Positions 1-7,690 of a DNA stretch of 20,999 bases are shown piece by piece. The DNA is taken from assembly GCA_013044465.1 (NCBI GenBank), contig JABEUL010000161.1, forward strand, positions 1 through 20,999, written 5' to 3'. Positions within the stretch are counted from its first letter, which is position 1. Each line of letters begins with the position of its first letter. Under the pieces are notes generated by a model. That model had not been told where the DNA came from, did no database searches, and was given only the letters and a program-made list of their open reading frames with translations. Made by a program: the position numbers and the translations under genes. The DNA is from Acidimicrobiales bacterium (GTDB lineage Bacteria; Actinomycetota; Acidimicrobiia; Acidimicrobiales; JABEUL01).

Positions 1-180
1 TCATCATGCTAACGCTTGGACCCATTGAACATGTTCTACCCCATGAAAGAACGGAGGCTACAGATCCCTAAATCGACCCACATATATGCCTGGAGGCCCC
101 GAAATAGCACTCGATAGCTTTTTTGAATCTAAAGTAGTAGGCTGATAAAAAAGCCGATATAGTTTTCCCATCCCGTTAAA

Positions 181-194
181 TGGCAGAAATGCCA
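181..194 (+). promoter_or_regulatory. Small perfect hairpin in the leader of the BNR gene
   Basis: TGGCA, GAAA, TGCCA form a perfect 5-bp stem closed by a GNRA-type tetraloop. It lies 9 bases upstream of the AAAGGA ribosome-binding site (204-209) of the BNR gene. It could be an mRNA hairpin affecting stability or translation, or a DNA operator; nothing in the sequence decides between them. The rest of 1-216 holds a weak TATAGT -10-like box at 158-163 and no gene I can support. Confidence 0.3.
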
Positions 195-216
195 AAAAGC
201 TTGAAAGGATTTTCCT

Positions 217-1332
217 ATGAGCAAAGTCAGAGTGCTGGTCGGCACAAAAAAAGGTGCCTTTATCCTCACCTCAGATGGAAGTAGAAAGGACTGGCAAATC
301 GAAGGTCCTTTTTTTGGAGGTTGGGAGATCTACCACATGAAGGGATCCCCAGTTGATCCCAATCGGATTTGGGCTTCTCAGTCCACCTCCTGGTTTGGCC
401 AAGTTGTCAAGCGCTCAGATGACGGGGGTGTTTCATGGGAGACCGTGGGTAACGAGTTTCAATATAAAGGTACTCCTGGAACCCACACTTGGTATGACGG
501 GACGCCCCATCCATGGGAGTTCGCTAGGGTTTGGCATTTTGAACCTTCGCTAGATGATGCCGACACTGTATATGCAGGAGTTGAAGATGCCGCACTATTC
601 AAATCAAGTGATGGTGGAAAAACCTGGGGAGAGCTAGATGGCTTTAGGAACCAGGTTTCAGCGCACGATTGGATGCCTGGTGCAGGTGGAATGGCTCTTC
701 ACACAATTCTTCAAGACCCGATTAACAAAGGCAGAATGTTTGGCGCAGTTAGTGCTGCTGGAGTTTTTCGCTCGGAGGACTTCGGGGAAACGTGGTCGGT
801 CAAAACAAAAGGTCTTCACTCTGAGATCATGCCTGACCCAGATGCTGAGGTGGGGCACTGTGTCCATAGGATTGCATTCCATAAGGAGAGGCCTGAGGTT
901 CTTTTTATGCAAAAGCACTGGGATGTGATGAGAAGTAATGATGCCGGAGAAAACTGGTTTGACATAAGTGGAAACCTTCCAACTGATTTTGGATTCGTCG
1001 TGAGTGTAAATTCAAACGAACCCGAATCGGTATATGTGATCCCTATCAAGAGTGATTCAGAGCATTTTCCAATTGATGGCAAACTGAGCGTCTATAGATC
1101 AAAAGTTGGAGGAAATAACTGGGAGGAGTTGTCCAATGGCCTTCCCCAAAAGAACTGCTATGTCAACGTCTTGCGTGATGCAATGGATGTGGATGAACTA
1201 GATAGTTGTGGAATTTACTTTGGGACAACTGGAGGACACGTATTTGTTTCCAGTGATTCAGGGGATAGCTGGATGCCTATCGTGGAGAATTTGCCATCGG
1301 TTCTTTCAGTTGAGGTTCAAACTCTACCTTGA
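217..1332 (+). CDS. BNR/Asp-box repeat protein (sialidase-like beta-propeller)
   Basis: This 371-aa protein carries repeated Asp-box motifs of the form SxDxGxxW, at residues about 67-74 (SDDGGVSW), 130-137 (SSDGGKTW), 186-193 (SEDFGETW), 240-247 (SNDAGENW) and 345-352 (SSDSGDSW). That pattern marks a BNR/WD40/YVTN-type beta-propeller. No signal peptide or membrane segment is visible, so it is probably cytosolic, unlike secreted sialidases. The name 'exo-alpha-sialidase' often given to such proteins is not justified by any catalytic motif I can see. The ATG is preceded by AAAGGA at 204-209. The stop overlaps the TTG start of a MoaD/ThiS-like gene, so the two are translationally coupled. From memory this pairing recurs in actinobacteria, but its function is not established. 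Confidence 0.85.
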   Translation: MSKVRVLVGTKKGAFILTSDGSRKDWQIEGPFFGGWEIYHMKGSPVDPNRIWASQSTSWFGQVVKRSDDGGVSWETVGNEFQYKGTPGTHTWYDGTPHPWEFARVWHFEPSLDDADTVYAGVEDAALFKSSDGGKTWGELDGFRNQVSAHDWMPGAGGMALHTILQDPINKGRMFGAVSAAGVFRSEDFGETWSVKTKGLHSEIMPDPDAEVGHCVHRIAFHKERPEVLFMQKHWDVMRSNDAGENWFDISGNLPTDFGFVVSVNSNEPESVYVIPIKSDSEHFPIDGKLSVYRSKVGGNNWEELSNGLPQKNCYVNVLRDAMDVDELDSCGIYFGTTGGHVFVSSDSGDSWMPIVENLPSVLSVEVQTLP

Positions 1333-1625
1333 TCAGAGTTATTCTCCCCTACCACTTAGCTAATTTGGCAGGCGTGCAACGTGAAATTGAGGTGCAGATA
1401 AGTGAAAACGTTTCGATCGAATCATTACTTGAGATTATTGAGTCGAATTATCCCTCACTTTTAGGCACCATAAGAGATCAAGTTACAAATAAGCGAAGAC
1501 CATTCGTCCGCTACTTTGCTTGCCAAGAGGATTACTCTCATCTCCCTACAACTACACAACTTCCACCCTCCGTTGTCAACGGCCAGGAGCCATTCATCAT
1601 TCTTGGCGCAATTTCGGGCGGCTAG
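1329..1625 (+). CDS. MoaD/ThiS-family small sulfur-carrier-like protein
   Basis: The 98-aa product begins with a beta-grasp-like strand (IRVILPYHLANLAG) and ends in Gly-Gly (GAISGG), the hallmark of MoaD/ThiS proteins. Family members are adenylated and thiocarboxylated at that C-terminus by an E1-like enzyme and donate sulfur to molybdopterin, thiamin thiazole or other acceptors. The start is TTG at 1329-1331, sharing TTGA with the TGA stop of the BNR gene, and there is no ribosome-binding site of its own, so translation probably depends on the upstream gene. No E1/MoeB partner lies in the window. The central segment KRRPFVRYFACQED is unlike canonical MoaD and seems typical of the subfamily that travels with BNR proteins. 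A link to the molybdenum enzyme at 4305-7037 is only suggestive. Confidence 0.85.
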   Translation: MIRVILPYHLANLAGVQREIEVQISENVSIESLLEIIESNYPSLLGTIRDQVTNKRRPFVRYFACQEDYSHLPTTTQLPPSVVNGQEPFIILGAISGG

Positions 1626-1654
1626 TTTAGAAATAGATAGGTTTTATAAATCTC

Positions 1655-1682
1655 TAACTTGAGATATGACGATAACTTGAGA
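1655..1682. repeat. Direct repeat TAACTTGAGA, two copies 18 bp apart
   Basis: Copies lie at 1655-1664 and 1673-1682 in the 59-bp gap between two convergent genes. A weak ATCTC/GAGAT inverted repeat overlaps the first copy. No convincing U-tract terminator is present. The role is unknown and the repeat may be accidental. Confidence 0.3.
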
Positions 1683-1684
1683 CG

Positions 1685-2332
1685 TTAAAGGGAAGCCTTT
1701 GATCTCTCCATGATTATACGACATCCTGCTTTTGTGGGATCCTTGGGCACGAGTTGGACACTTATGTCTTCACCCTCGGCCATTCCTTCAACATAGCCTA
1801 GGTGAAACTGGCAGATTAACTCTGGGGTATCTTTGGCTACTTGGGCAAATGGACATCTCTCCATTTTGATATCCACCACAGCTCGCTTATCTGTTCTCTC
1901 AGGCCTAAACCCTTTTTTGATCATCTCGACTTCGATGCGATCGGCAATGTCGTATTCGATCTCTTGTTTTGAAACTTCTCTACCTAATTCAACCCCAATT
2001 TCACGTGTAGTTTTTTTACCAGAAAGCGCTTGCGCCAATACTGCCGCTAACCAAGAGTATGGCCCACGTGATTCAAAACTTCCTTCAGCTTCTGGTGAAA
2101 GTCTATATAGAAGTCTTGGCCTTCCCGGTTGGGTTCTAAGCTCCAACTCCTCGATGACAAGACCTGCTGACACCAAGATGTTTAAATGCTGGCGAACTGC
2201 GTTGTGATTAAATCCCACAAGTTTTGTCAGCTCAGCAACATTGACATCGCTACTCGAGTCAACAATGTATCGGTAAATTTTGAATCGGGTTGGATCCCCC
2301 AACGCTTTGGCCTGAATCTGTAGTTCTGTCAT
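1685..2332 (-). CDS. ArsR/SufR-like HTH regulator with C-terminal Cys/His cluster
   Basis: This is a 215-aa transcriptional regulator. Residues about 5-75 form a winged helix-turn-helix (ALGDPTRFKIYRYI, then VAELTKLVGFNHNAVRQHLNILVSAGLV, then a GRPRLLYRL wing). The C-terminal domain contains C160, C174, H177 and C204, arranged CPF-x11-C-x2-H-x26-C. This recalls SufR, a repressor of Fe-S cluster assembly genes that binds an Fe-S cluster through C-terminal cysteines; one of the usual four cysteines appears to be missing. It is the last gene of the leftward cluster, 98 bases after the ABC transporter, a gap long enough for its own promoter. The ATG at 2332 has no clear ribosome-binding site. It may sense redox state, oxygen or Fe-S status and control the operon or the BNR/MoaD pair. 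Ligand and targets are inferred. Confidence 0.75.
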   Translation of the reverse strand: MTELQIQAKALGDPTRFKIYRYIVDSSSDVNVAELTKLVGFNHNAVRQHLNILVSAGLVIEELELRTQPGRPRLLYRLSPEAEGSFESRGPYSWLAAVLAQALSGKKTTREIGVELGREVSKQEIEYDIADRIEVEMIKKGFRPERTDKRAVVDIKMERCPFAQVAKDTPELICQFHLGYVEGMAEGEDISVQLVPKDPTKAGCRIIMERSKASL

Positions 2333-2430
2333 TTTTTGTACCCAAGTTTCATATCGTTACTTACTAAACACCTAGCGGTGCGATTTAATGGGCCACTACT
2401 ATTAAATACTATTTTCAACCTCTCCATTGT

Positions 2431-4293
2431 TCAAGTCAAGTTTTTATACAATTTCAGCGTCATTGGAATACAAACAATCATTATCCCTGCAATCCAACAA
2501 AGCGAAAAAATCAGGTTTCGCTCTAGCGGGCCACCGATCAATAGCTCACGCATAGTCTCAACAACAACACTGACGGGGTCAGCCTTTGAAAAGGCCTGCA
2601 ACCACCCGGGCATAGTTGGAATTGGAACAAATGCAGACGAGGCAAATGTGAGTGGAATTACCCAAATAAAGCCTGCTGCCTGGGCAGTTTCTACATCTTT
2701 GGCTATAAGTCCAATCACTGCTGATATCCATGAAAATGCCACACCAAAGCCAACTGTCAGGAGAAGAACGCCTAAATATGGCAAAAATCCGTGACTGAGT
2801 CTGAACCCTATAGCAAATCCAACACCAGTCATAAGAATCACTACAAAAATGTTCCTGATTAGATCAGCCGCCACCCTACCAGTTAAAACCGCAATTCTGG
2901 CCATTGGAAGTGAGCGAAACCTGTCCACCATGCCCCGATTCAGGTCTTCTGCAATAGCTACTCCTGTGTGGGTTGCTCCAAATATGGTTGCCTGCACAAA
3001 AATACCTGGCAAGAGATAGTCAATATAAGACCCGTGAACAACAAGTTTTATTACCCCGCCAAAAACGAAATTAAACAAAAGTACGAACATAATTGGCTCT
3101 ATAGTTGAAAACACCAGCAAATTTGGGATCCGGATGTAGCGAAGCAAATTGCGCCACATTACTGCCAAAGTGTCCTTGAAAGTTGTAGCGCCAAATGCTC
3201 TTCGGGTCTCAGTATTTGAAAAATCCTCCGCATCACTTTGAACCAAATCTCTTTGCACACTCTTAGTAGTATGCCCATTACTTGACATTACGTTTCTCGC
3301 CGTAGATGGGGGTTCGTCTACATGAGCCGAATTATTTCCAGGGCCTTCAAAACTATTGCGTCCCGTCAAAGAGAGAAATACATCATCAAGTGCTGGCCTT
3401 CTAAGTGCAATATCAAGGGGCTCCAAATTTGCTAACTCGAATCGCTTCAGTACTGCCCTCATTGTGGCTACACCTTGGCTCGCTGGAACGGAAAGCTTGG
3501 TGTTAGTAACCGTGACTTCACCTAAGTTAAGTTCAACTAATACCTCTTGATATCTGTGAACAACTTCTGGTGAATCAACACTCATCTCCAACACATCACC
3601 GCCTACGGAGCGTTTCAGCTCACTTGGAGTCCCACTAGCTATAGCTAACCCTTCGTCAATTACACATATTTGATCTGCCAGTCGGTCTGCCTCTTCTAAA
3701 TACTGAGTAGTCAGCAAAAGTGTCGTGCCATCATGGACTAACTCGTCAATTACTTCCCAAAGCTCAATTCGACTTCTCGGATCTAGACCGGTAGTTGGTT
3801 CATCCAACATCAGTACCGGTGGATGACCTACCAGACTTGCCGCTAGATCAAGCCTCCTTCGCATGCCACCTGAATAAGTTTTGGCAGTTCTTTTGGCTGC
3901 GAAAGTGAGATTGAATCTCTCCAGCAACTCACGGGCTTCCACCTTGGCCTCATTTAAGCCAAGCTGACGTAAAAGTCCGACCAGTATCAAGTTCTCAAGG
4001 CCAGTCATGTGCTCATCAATTGCCACATTTTGCCCAGCCAACCCAAAAGCTTCTCTTGCCTCCCTAGGGTGTTTCAAAACGTCAATGCCAGCAATTTCAA
4101 CTCGGCCTGCACTTGGCTTGACGAGAGTAGTAAGGATTCGCACTGTCGTAGTCTTGCCTGCCCCATTGGGACCAAGGAGTCCAAAAACTGTTCCCCTTCG
4201 GATAGAAAAATCGATTCCCCTAAGGGCCTCCACGTCACCAAATGACTTGTAGAGGCCAGATACCTCTATTATATTTTCATCTTTGCTATTCAT
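2431..4293 (-). CDS. Fused ABC exporter, DrrA-type ATPase plus ABC-2 permease
   Basis: The 620-aa protein joins two domains that are usually separate. Residues about 8-315 are a DrrA-like ATPase: Walker A GPNGAGKTT (41-49), signature YSGGMRRRLDLA (140-151), Walker B LMLDEPTTGLDP (161-172) and TTQYLEEAD, where Gln stands at the switch-histidine position as usual in DrrA proteins. Residues about 316-365 are a polar linker. The rest is an ABC-2 permease with about six hydrophobic segments, beginning at IRIPNLLVFSTIEPIMFVLL. DrrAB systems export daunorubicin-type drugs or lipids; here the substrate is unknown, but the context suggests the hydrophobic product of the oxidoreductase cluster. It starts 11 bases after the stop of the molybdenum enzyme. 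A functional transporter would need a homodimer of this fusion. No strong ribosome-binding site is seen. Confidence 0.92.
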   Translation of the reverse strand: MNSKDENIIEVSGLYKSFGDVEALRGIDFSIRRGTVFGLLGPNGAGKTTTVRILTTLVKPSAGRVEIAGIDVLKHPREAREAFGLAGQNVAIDEHMTGLENLILVGLLRQLGLNEAKVEARELLERFNLTFAAKRTAKTYSGGMRRRLDLAASLVGHPPVLMLDEPTTGLDPRSRIELWEVIDELVHDGTTLLLTTQYLEEADRLADQICVIDEGLAIASGTPSELKRSVGGDVLEMSVDSPEVVHRYQEVLVELNLGEVTVTNTKLSVPASQGVATMRAVLKRFELANLEPLDIALRRPALDDVFLSLTGRNSFEGPGNNSAHVDEPPSTARNVMSSNGHTTKSVQRDLVQSDAEDFSNTETRRAFGATTFKDTLAVMWRNLLRYIRIPNLLVFSTIEPIMFVLLFNFVFGGVIKLVVHGSYIDYLLPGIFVQATIFGATHTGVAIAEDLNRGMVDRFRSLPMARIAVLTGRVAADLIRNIFVVILMTGVGFAIGFRLSHGFLPYLGVLLLTVGFGVAFSWISAVIGLIAKDVETAQAAGFIWVIPLTFASSAFVPIPTMPGWLQAFSKADPVSVVVETMRELLIGGPLERNLIFSLCWIAGIMIVCIPMTLKLYKNLT

Positions 4294-4304
4294 GCCAATT
4301 GGTA

Positions 4305-7037
4305 TTAGGTTATCTTTCTAAGATCCACTCTATAAACTCGATCGCTCTGGGTTGCTTGCCATTGCATCGAGGTGTAGTTGAGATGTCCATATCCTGCTAC
4401 AAAGTGCAGCCACTTGACAAATCCCGGCTCCACCCAGGTGGCGTCTTTCCAATTGGCAAAGAGATGCGGCTCCCATGAGGCATACAAAATAACTTGGCCT
4501 GGGCGGACTGCAGGCGTGATCTTGACGTTAACTTTGAGAGAACCAAGATCATTAAATAACTCGACCAATTCATCATCAAGAAAGCCCCGTTTATCTGCAT
4601 CTTCTGGATTAATGTGTGCTACCGGGTGACCTCTGGTGGTCTCTAGCAAATAGGTATTTGTAGTATTGGTCGCATGAATTGACCACCTGGGGTGACCTCC
4701 TGTAATCACCAGGGGGAGATCTCCTCCCATGGGCGGAGTCTCCTTGAACGTGGGCAGAGCCTCGCCAGCTTTGATGAACCAGGGTTGATCAATGTAATAC
4801 TGGGCTCTTTTGGTCAAGGTCTCAAATGGCACTCCTTCTTCGACATGATTGCGATACGCCACAAATGGTTCCTCGTCAGATATTTCACCTCCTGCAATTG
4901 AAGACATTGGAAGAGGTAGTTTGATCGGCTTGACCCAACCTTTTTCTCTCATCACATCCAAATTAAAGCCCGGTGGCAAGTTCCCAGATAGTGCAGAGTC
5001 TCTTAGGATTTCATCTAGGATCCGAGAGTCATCTTCGCTTTCTGATCTTGCTACTCCAGTTGATATCGAAGTGTAGGTTACTTGGCCGTCTCTTGAGTTA
5101 AAACTTGCCAAACCCCGGGACAGCGCCACTCTTGAAACTGCCTTGGCAATACCGTCAAATACCTCCCACTCACTTTTCACATTTACAGGGGGTTCAAAAA
5201 CCTTATCTGAAAACATTCTCTCGAAGGAATGTGAATTTGCTGCATGTAACTCAACTCTCTCACCTTCAGCGGCTATTGGGAGAAATATGTCAGAAAATAG
5301 ACCCGTCAAATTCATTCGGAAATCAACGGTTACGACCTTGTCTAGTTTTGGCCATAGATTGGCGAGCATCTCTCTTTGACCGCCCCTTGTGCGCCGAAGT
5401 ATATTTGTGCCCGCCTGCAACAAGAACTTGGGTTGGGTATCTCCACTAGGCTTCACCAAACCTTCCCACCACTTATTATCCTCCGACATTTGAATGTATT
5501 GGCCAAGGGAGGTTGCATCGCCCTCGAAGAATGCATTGTCCCAAGACTCCTTGAATCCACCGTGATGGTAGTAGAAAAAGGCAGGCGGCACTCCACTTGA
5601 CATTGATGCGCTTATTCGCATGAGCTCGATAAAAGCTTTTCCCGGAGTAATGGCTTCATCACTAGATTGCATTGATTCCATAAAAGCTTCCATTGTCGCA
5701 ATGGCTTCTTCTCCAGCAAGCGCCCCTCCGCCTCTTTTGAATAGTGCCAAAACTTCCCCTTCTAACATGGCAATGATATAAGTATCTAGGCCACAACCAG
5801 GTTTGCCCCAATTTCCACTTAACCCAAGCATAAGATCGAGACTTCTCTCCATTAAGTCTCCGTGATAGTGCTTGCAACTCCCGAGGCCATTTGAAACTTT
5901 AGTCTTGCTTGAAGAGACTAGTCTTGCTAGATCTCTGATTGTTTCTGGACTTACTCCACATAACTTGGATGCTTTTTCTGGCTCTAGCTTGGTGAGAGAT
6001 CTTTTCAGTATTGAATAAACCGTCTCGACTTCGACCTGGCTTCCATCTAGAAGTTTAACAACGAGCTTTCCATCAAGTTCAACATCACTCGGCTCATTGG
6101 TATCTCTTAGTCTCTCTGGATCGGCTTTTGAGATCTCCCCGTTAATAAGTTCAAAAAAGCGATCGGTTCGCCCATCGGCTATAACATCAGATTCCCGGAG
6201 GTACTCTTTTGATTCCTTATTGACCAAAAGAGTTAAGTCTGTTTGGGATTTAATGAAGTTTATGTCAATAAGATTCTCTGTGATCATTACATGGCAGATA
6301 GATAAAAGAAGTGCTGCATCGCTCCCTGGCCTAACGGGCACGAAGTAATCAGCGTGCATTGTCGCAGGAGAGTAATCAGGTGCGATCACTACTACTGTTG
6401 CTCCCCTATATCTAGCCTCAGTCAGGTAGTGGTAATAAGGAATCCGAGTAAAAGCGGGATTTCCGTTCCAAATAATGATCAGCTCTGCCAAAAATGTGTC
6501 ATCTGCACTAGAACCACCAAGGAGGTTCCCAAATGTTAACCAGTGTCCGGCATGGATATCACTCACTGATGCATTTGGATCAAGACATATTGCTCCCAAA
6601 GCCGAACTGAGGCGTGCTCTTGCAGTTGATGCAACTACTCCTGACTCAGCGCCCGACTCGATTATTACTGATTCAGAACCACTTGTCTCAATGGCATCGA
6701 CAATTGAACTGCCGACTTCGTCAAATGCTTCATCCCATGAAATCTCTTCCCATTTTCCATCTCCACGGGGTCCAATTCGCCGTAGAGGTGAAAATATTCG
6801 ATCGCCTTCAATCAACTGGCGCTGCCATGCAGCTCCCTTTTGGCAGCCCAGAGGATTCATATCAGGGACGCCCTCATATCCTGGAATATTGCCAGTTGGC
6901 TCTTCACAGGTTGATACCCCGTCATGAACATAAATTCTGTATGAACAGTTAGCAATGCAGTTGCCACAGTGAGAGCTAAATGCGACCTTGTCCCAGGACC
7001 ATCTTTGTCTATAAGTATTTTCAGTGATAACATTCAT
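4305..7037 (-). CDS. Molybdopterin oxidoreductase, type II DMSO-reductase family-like
   Basis: This is a bis-MGD molybdenum enzyme of 910 aa from the chosen ATG at 7037, which has a strong GGAGGAGG ribosome-binding site just upstream; an in-frame TTG at 7052 is less likely. The N-terminus carries an [4Fe-4S] site H23-x3-C27-x3-C31-x33-C65 (with an extra C24), the His/Cys spacing of NarG, ethylbenzene dehydrogenase and related type II enzymes. D160 in SDIHAGHWLTFG sits where NarG has its Asp ligand to Mo. The segment AELIIIWNGNPAFTRIP followed by RYRGATVVVIAPDYSP matches the MGD-binding core, and a molydopterin-dinucleotide-binding C-terminal domain begins near LPLVITGGHPRWSIH. There is no twin-arginine signal, so it should be cytoplasmic. 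No Fe-S beta subunit, cytochrome b or chaperone gene lies in the window. It may hydroxylate, hydrate or reduce a hydrophobic substrate; the reaction is unknown. Confidence 0.9.
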   Translation of the reverse strand: MNVITENTYRQRWSWDKVAFSSHCGNCIANCSYRIYVHDGVSTCEEPTGNIPGYEGVPDMNPLGCQKGAAWQRQLIEGDRIFSPLRRIGPRGDGKWEEISWDEAFDEVGSSIVDAIETSGSESVIIESGAESGVVASTARARLSSALGAICLDPNASVSDIHAGHWLTFGNLLGGSSADDTFLAELIIIWNGNPAFTRIPYYHYLTEARYRGATVVVIAPDYSPATMHADYFVPVRPGSDAALLLSICHVMITENLIDINFIKSQTDLTLLVNKESKEYLRESDVIADGRTDRFFELINGEISKADPERLRDTNEPSDVELDGKLVVKLLDGSQVEVETVYSILKRSLTKLEPEKASKLCGVSPETIRDLARLVSSSKTKVSNGLGSCKHYHGDLMERSLDLMLGLSGNWGKPGCGLDTYIIAMLEGEVLALFKRGGGALAGEEAIATMEAFMESMQSSDEAITPGKAFIELMRISASMSSGVPPAFFYYHHGGFKESWDNAFFEGDATSLGQYIQMSEDNKWWEGLVKPSGDTQPKFLLQAGTNILRRTRGGQREMLANLWPKLDKVVTVDFRMNLTGLFSDIFLPIAAEGERVELHAANSHSFERMFSDKVFEPPVNVKSEWEVFDGIAKAVSRVALSRGLASFNSRDGQVTYTSISTGVARSESEDDSRILDEILRDSALSGNLPPGFNLDVMREKGWVKPIKLPLPMSSIAGGEISDEEPFVAYRNHVEEGVPFETLTKRAQYYIDQPWFIKAGEALPTFKETPPMGGDLPLVITGGHPRWSIHATNTTNTYLLETTRGHPVAHINPEDADKRGFLDDELVELFNDLGSLKVNVKITPAVRPGQVILYASWEPHLFANWKDATWVEPGFVKWLHFVAGYGHLNYTSMQWQATQSDRVYRVDLRKIT

Positions 7038-7087
7038 CCGACCCTCCTCCAAGGCTAAAGTCCATTTCCAATCTCGGCCAATAGCTT

Positions 7088-7690
7088 CTATGCCTTATGA
7101 TGCATTTTGTTGCGACGCAAGCTGTAAAAGGCATAGCCAACGAGAGATGCTGCGACCAAGGCAATTGAGAGATATATGATTCTTTTGCTCCAATTAACTG
7201 TCTCGTAGAATGACTTTGGCACGCTCATTACAAATCCAACCCCACCTGCAGCAATTGAATCTCCCATTTTGAACTTCGGACTTTTTAGACTGATCTCTCT
7301 TGCTCGAATGGCGTGAAGTGGAGATTTTCTTCCTGAGGCAACGGCGGCAAATGTAAGCCAGCCACCTTCTAAAGTTGGATAATCTGGATTTTGACCGTCT
7401 CTGACAGTAATTGATTTTCCATCGAATTCAATCGTTATGATCTGAGCTCGGTCAGATGCCTTTAGAACCACGCCTCCTTTAAGAAGACTTGCCACTACCC
7501 GCCTAGTTGCAAAGGAGTCAATATTTGCTTCGAGTAGTTCACCTATCATTGTTGCCATACCCGATGTCTTGCCGTTGTCATTTGAAATGTAAACCTTAGG
7601 ACCTGGACGTGATAGGTCGCTGATGGAAAGAGCTCGATCGCCTGGTTCGCTATTTCCATCAGAGAAGTTCATTAGACTTTTTTCCACCAT
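7088..7690 (-). CDS. SCP2-like lipid-carrier protein with C-terminal membrane tail
   Basis: The product has 200 aa. Residues about 45-155 resemble an SCP2 sterol-carrier fold: a strand ending IITIEFDGKSITVRDGQ, then NPDYPTLEGGWLTFAAVASGRKSPLHAIRAREISLKSPKFKMG, which follows the pattern of an SCP2 'weight, allowance, small contribution' core. Residues 171-189 (IIYLSIALVAASLVGYAFY) are a single hydrophobic helix followed by the basic tail SLRRNKMHHKA, so the carrier domain is probably held on the cytoplasmic face by its C-terminus. It overlaps the stop of FAD oxidoreductase 1. A second possible start is ATG at 7672, which would form TAATG with that stop and give 194 aa; neither start has a strong ribosome-binding site. 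It probably passes a lipid substrate between membrane and flavoenzymes. SCP2 assignment is moderate, the membrane tail is clear. Confidence 0.7.
   Translation of the reverse strand: MVEKSLMNFSDGNSEPGDRALSISDLSRPGPKVYISNDNGKTSGMATMIGELLEANIDSFATRRVVASLLKGGVVLKASDRAQIITIEFDGKSITVRDGQNPDYPTLEGGWLTFAAVASGRKSPLHAIRAREISLKSPKFKMGDSIAAGGVGFVMSVPKSFYETVNWSKRIIYLSIALVAASLVGYAFYSLRRNKMHHKA

Noticed and set aside
27..36. GAACATGTTC palindrome resembling a LexA box
   Set aside because: Actinobacterial LexA boxes need four bases between GAAC and GTTC; here there are two, and no SOS gene follows.
1687..1700. AAAGG/CCTTT hairpin as a terminator for the leftward operon
   Set aside because: It lies inside the last codons of the HTH gene and no U-tract follows on either strand.
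2336..2794. 152-codon plus-strand open frame opposite the ABC permease
   Set aside because: It lies mostly antisense to a clear transporter gene; its content is the shadow of the permease codons.
6475..6927. 150-codon plus-strand open frame opposite the molybdenum enzyme
   Set aside because: It is wholly antisense to a well-supported gene and has no family features.
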